From the IMG/VR virus record IMGVR_UViG_3300012012_001295, positions 1 through 44,297 of that record: 44,297 nt of DNA; one strand, written 5' to 3'. Source of the stretch: a virus. A model generated the notes under the pieces. That model worked only from the letters and a program-made list of their open reading frames with translations. It was not told the origin of the DNA and made no database searches. The position numbers and the translations under genes are program-made. Below are positions 41,696-44,297 of this stretch, piece by piece; within the stretch, counting starts at the first letter, position 1; the number at the start of each line of letters is the position of its first letter.

Positions 41696-42546
41696 TAGAC
41701 TATATTACAGGTGAAAAATTTCAGGGTTTGGCTGATGTATCTCTCATCCCAAATGGCAGAGATGTAGGAGAGAGTGAATGTGATTTCGTAATAGAGCAAA
41801 ATCGCAACAATGGATATAAAACTTTCTACTATGATGAAAACACTAAAGAATTACCAGAATATGTTAAAAACGCTAAGGTGTTGTTTGTAAACACTTGGAC
41901 TCTAGATAGATTTTTCAGATGTATATACGATTTATTGCCGAATAAATATGTTTTCATTTCTCATAATTCGGATAATTCCTTCTCTAATAAGCACGAGAGA
42001 TATTTAAATGATGAAAAGGTTATAAAGTGGTATAGTCAAAATGTGATAATATCTCACGACAAGCTAATCCTATTGCCTATAGGATTAGCGAACAGGCAAT
42101 ACAAACACGGAAATTTGAGTTTAATGGATAGAATAGTTAACGAAAATAGCAGCAAGATGAATTTAGTATATAAAAACTTCGATATTTATACTAATTTTAA
42201 TGTGAGAAACGATGTTAATAACATAACAACAAAAAACAATATTGTCATGAATCCTAGAGTAGAACAGGAAGAGTATTTGCGAAATTTGGCTAATAGTATA
42301 TACTGTATAAATCCAGAGGGAAACGGGATCGACTGTCATAGAATGTGGGAGTGCTTCTATTTGAAAACTATCCCTGTTGCAAAATTTCAACAAGGGTATG
42401 AGAAATTTAAGAAGTTCCCTATTTTATTTGTGGATTGTTGGGAAAGAGTCACGTTGAATTTTCTAAACGAGAATATCTCAAGTTTCAACTTTGATATTAG
42501 TGAACTTAATTTTAATTATTGGAAGGATATAATAAAACATGGATAA
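41692..42546 (+). CDS. Exostosin-like glycosyltransferase
   Basis: This 284-residue protein has YCINPEGNGIDCHRMWECF, then TIPVAKFQQGYEKFKKFPILFV, the same C-terminal order as the two GT47-type genes. KLILLPIGLANRQY lies before it. It begins with an ATGA overlap on the GT32 gene. An earlier in-frame ATG at 41656 is inside that gene and less likely. Confidence 0.72.
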   Translation: MIDYITGEKFQGLADVSLIPNGRDVGESECDFVIEQNRNNGYKTFYYDENTKELPEYVKNAKVLFVNTWTLDRFFRCIYDLLPNKYVFISHNSDNSFSNKHERYLNDEKVIKWYSQNVIISHDKLILLPIGLANRQYKHGNLSLMDRIVNENSSKMNLVYKNFDIYTNFNVRNDVNNITTKNNIVMNPRVEQEEYLRNLANSIYCINPEGNGIDCHRMWECFYLKTIPVAKFQQGYEKFKKFPILFVDCWERVTLNFLNENISSFNFDISELNFNYWKDIIKHG

Positions 42547-43300
42547 AAATTATTGCGTAGTGTTACTTACTAATGATGCATATTTCGATAAAATGATTAT
42601 GACATTATCTCAACTGTTTTCGGTTGGATATAAAGAAGATGTGTGTATTGTGATAGGGGATGATTTAAAAGATTCTGAAAAATTGAATAACGTATTATTA
42701 AATAATGATAGATTGGTTATAAAACATTTTAAAGATTTGCAATTTTCTTCAGAATTCATAGATGTTTTCAATACTATGAAAAGGGATGAAAAGTGGGGTT
42801 CTAAAATATTCCAATACCATAAATTGTATTTGTTTCACATATTCTTTAAAAAATGGGATTATATACTGTATATAGATTCTGGTGTAACTATATTAAATCC
42901 TATTACCCCAATTTTAGAATGTGTTATGCCCGATAAAGTTATAGCTCATTCAGATTCATATCCAGATTATAACTGGAAAATGAGTATACAATTTGATGTA
43001 GACGATTTAAATTTTTTAAAATATTCCGAAAATTTCAATTTTGAGGTAGATTATCCACAGACCACAATATTATTATACGACACGAATATAATTAATGCTG
43101 ATACGTTCGAAAAACTTTATAAACTTTCTGAAGATTTAAAATGTTCAAAGACCAATGATCAAGGAATAATAGCTTTATATTTAGTAATGAATGGGTTATG
43201 GAAACAAATTCCTGTAGGAGATGAAAATTTCTGGTATTATGACTATGAGTTAAGATGGAATAAAAAGAATAAACCACATATTATGATTAAAAATATTTAA
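42539..43300 (+). CDS. GT8-like glycosyltransferase, GT-A fold
   Basis: This 253-residue protein has CVVLLTNDAYFDKMIMTLSQL, KLYLFHIFFKKWDYILYIDSGVTILNP (DxG in place of DxD) and a later NDQGIIALYLV. These resemble GT8/glycogenin-like enzymes. The replaced second Asp could weaken metal binding. It overlaps the previous gene by 8 nt. Confidence 0.72.
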   Translation: MDKNYCVVLLTNDAYFDKMIMTLSQLFSVGYKEDVCIVIGDDLKDSEKLNNVLLNNDRLVIKHFKDLQFSSEFIDVFNTMKRDEKWGSKIFQYHKLYLFHIFFKKWDYILYIDSGVTILNPITPILECVMPDKVIAHSDSYPDYNWKMSIQFDVDDLNFLKYSENFNFEVDYPQTTILLYDTNIINADTFEKLYKLSEDLKCSKTNDQGIIALYLVMNGLWKQIPVGDENFWYYDYELRWNKKNKPHIMIKNI

Positions 43301-43305
43301 TTATT

Positions 43306-44157
43306 ATGGAGACTTTAGTAAATATGAAAATAGGGATAATATGTGATTTAGGATATAAAAAATCTATATGCATGGCTAATTATTACCATGCTTTGTGTAA
43401 TATTTTTGACGATGTTAAAACAATAAAAAACGTGGAAGATTTGAAAGATATAGAGGTTTTATTTATAGGTAATGATCATTACGAACCACATAAAACAATA
43501 TGGAAGAACGATAATTTTATAAACATATGTAATTCTAATCAAATTAAAGTGTGTGTATATACTGCTGAAAATATACTTCATAGTATATATCCACATAATA
43601 TTAAAATTCAGCGAGATTTAGAGAGATTTGATAATCTTTATCAAAGAGTAATAGACCCTGATGATGCAATTATCTTAAATAAAAAAATTGCAAGATGTTC
43701 ATGTTCTAAACATTATAAAGATGCTATATCAATACCACCGCAAAAAATGAACAAATGCGTTTTTATTGGATATATGTATGACCATCGACGAAATTTGATA
43801 AATAAACTTAAACATAATATAGATATTGATGTTATAGAGCCAATAGAATCATGGCAAGAGTATATGTCCACATTAGCAAAATATAGATTTGTTCTTTCGC
43901 CCAACTCATATGTAGCAAATTGTTTTCATTTAAAATTTTATGAAGCGTTACTAGTAAATTCCATACCGATACATCAAGTTCATGATAATACTTTAGAATA
44001 TTATCCTATTGAAGCGAAATATGAAGACGCACTATATTTTAAAACAGGTGACGAAATTCCTGATTTGATTAAAAATTGTAGTGTTGAAACAAGCTATAAT
44101 AAACCTTGGCTAGAGGATGAATTGATTGATTTTTTTGAAGAGCATGATATAATATAA
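43306..44157 (+). CDS. Glycosyltransferase-like protein, GT-B/exostosin type
   Basis: This 283-residue protein has a Rossmann-like start, MKIGIICDLGYKKS, reached from ATG 43324, a possible alternative start. VFIGYMYDHRRNLINKL lies mid-protein. FVLSPNSYVANCFHLKFYEALLVNSIPIHQV parallels the exostosin-type C-terminal block of the neighbours. A Cys-rich CSCSK lies mid-protein. The exact family is uncertain. Confidence 0.65.
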   Translation: METLVNMKIGIICDLGYKKSICMANYYHALCNIFDDVKTIKNVEDLKDIEVLFIGNDHYEPHKTIWKNDNFINICNSNQIKVCVYTAENILHSIYPHNIKIQRDLERFDNLYQRVIDPDDAIILNKKIARCSCSKHYKDAISIPPQKMNKCVFIGYMYDHRRNLINKLKHNIDIDVIEPIESWQEYMSTLAKYRFVLSPNSYVANCFHLKFYEALLVNSIPIHQVHDNTLEYYPIEAKYEDALYFKTGDEIPDLIKNCSVETSYNKPWLEDELIDFFEEHDII

Positions 44158-44163
44158 TTTACA

Positions 44164-44297
44164 TGATAAGTTTACTGACACCTACTAGAGACAGATTTAT
44201 GGCTAGGTGAAATTGCAAGAAGTTTAAAAATAATTAAAAAGGTAAACATTAAATGTAATATTTTCAATCCAGCAGATGGATCACAACATAATATGGG
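44164..44297 (+). pseudogene. Glycosyltransferase-like fragment, frameshifted, at the window edge
   Basis: The ATG at 44164 gives MISLLTPTRDRFMAR and then a stop. An overlapping frame then reads WLGEIARSLKIIKKVN and FNPADGSQHNM to the window end. MISLLTPTRDR is a typical opening for GT2-like enzymes, so the two frames look like one gene split by an indel or small deletion. The 3' part is outside the window. Confidence 0.5.

Overview
The window looks like part of a large AT-rich tailed-phage genome with a distant T4-like core. T4-type genes recognisable from the translations are UvsY, UvsW, a gp55-type late sigma factor, a gp47/SbcD-type nuclease, a primase and the gp4 head-completion nuclease. 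There are also two muralytic enzymes, and a lipoprotein with a C-terminal membrane anchor that reads as a one-piece spanin, which points to a Gram-negative host. No integrase, tRNA or rRNA gene was seen. Shine-Dalgarno sequences are essentially absent.

Layout. 1-7 kb: small late genes on both strands, a GH24 lysozyme, a GH46-like hydrolase, and an HNH endonuclease gene broken by an 11-bp duplication. 7-17 kb: HD phosphohydrolase, two tandem SprT-like metalloproteases, a DUF4406/dATP-dGTP diphosphohydrolase fusion, a 982-residue SNF2-like helicase, an ArdC-like antirestriction protein and dUTPase. 17-22 kb: nucleotidyltransferase-like protein, a lysine-rich protein, the spanin candidate, gp4, and a protein with poly-Ala and poly-Pro runs. 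22-29 kb, mostly minus strand: primase, a PD-(D/E)XK nuclease, a P-loop NTPase, small proteins, a tandem zinc-finger protein and a GIY-YIG-like endonuclease. 29-34 kb: the UvsY-UvsW-sigma-gp47 block. 34-44 kb: an unbroken run of twelve glycosyltransferase-type genes plus one methyltransferase.

Two window-wide systems stand out. First, many unrelated proteins share an N-terminus of about 13 residues, M-(K/N)-(F/L/I)-x2-(L/F)-x3-(I/L/V)-(I/L)-x-E. It resembles the T4 capsid-targeting peptide and its prohead-protease site (L/I)-x-E. Carriers include a SprT protease, the ArdC-like protein (looser fit) and lysine-rich proteins, which suggests a cargo of proteins packaged and injected with the DNA. 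Second, there are two promoter classes: TTGA(C/T)(A/T)-N16-TATAAT (early, host-sigma type) and G(A/T)TAAATA (late, matching a gp55-type sigma). Both lie so close to start codons that the mRNAs should be leaderless or nearly so.

The functions of the many small hypothetical genes are unknown. Identifications rest on motif reading alone.
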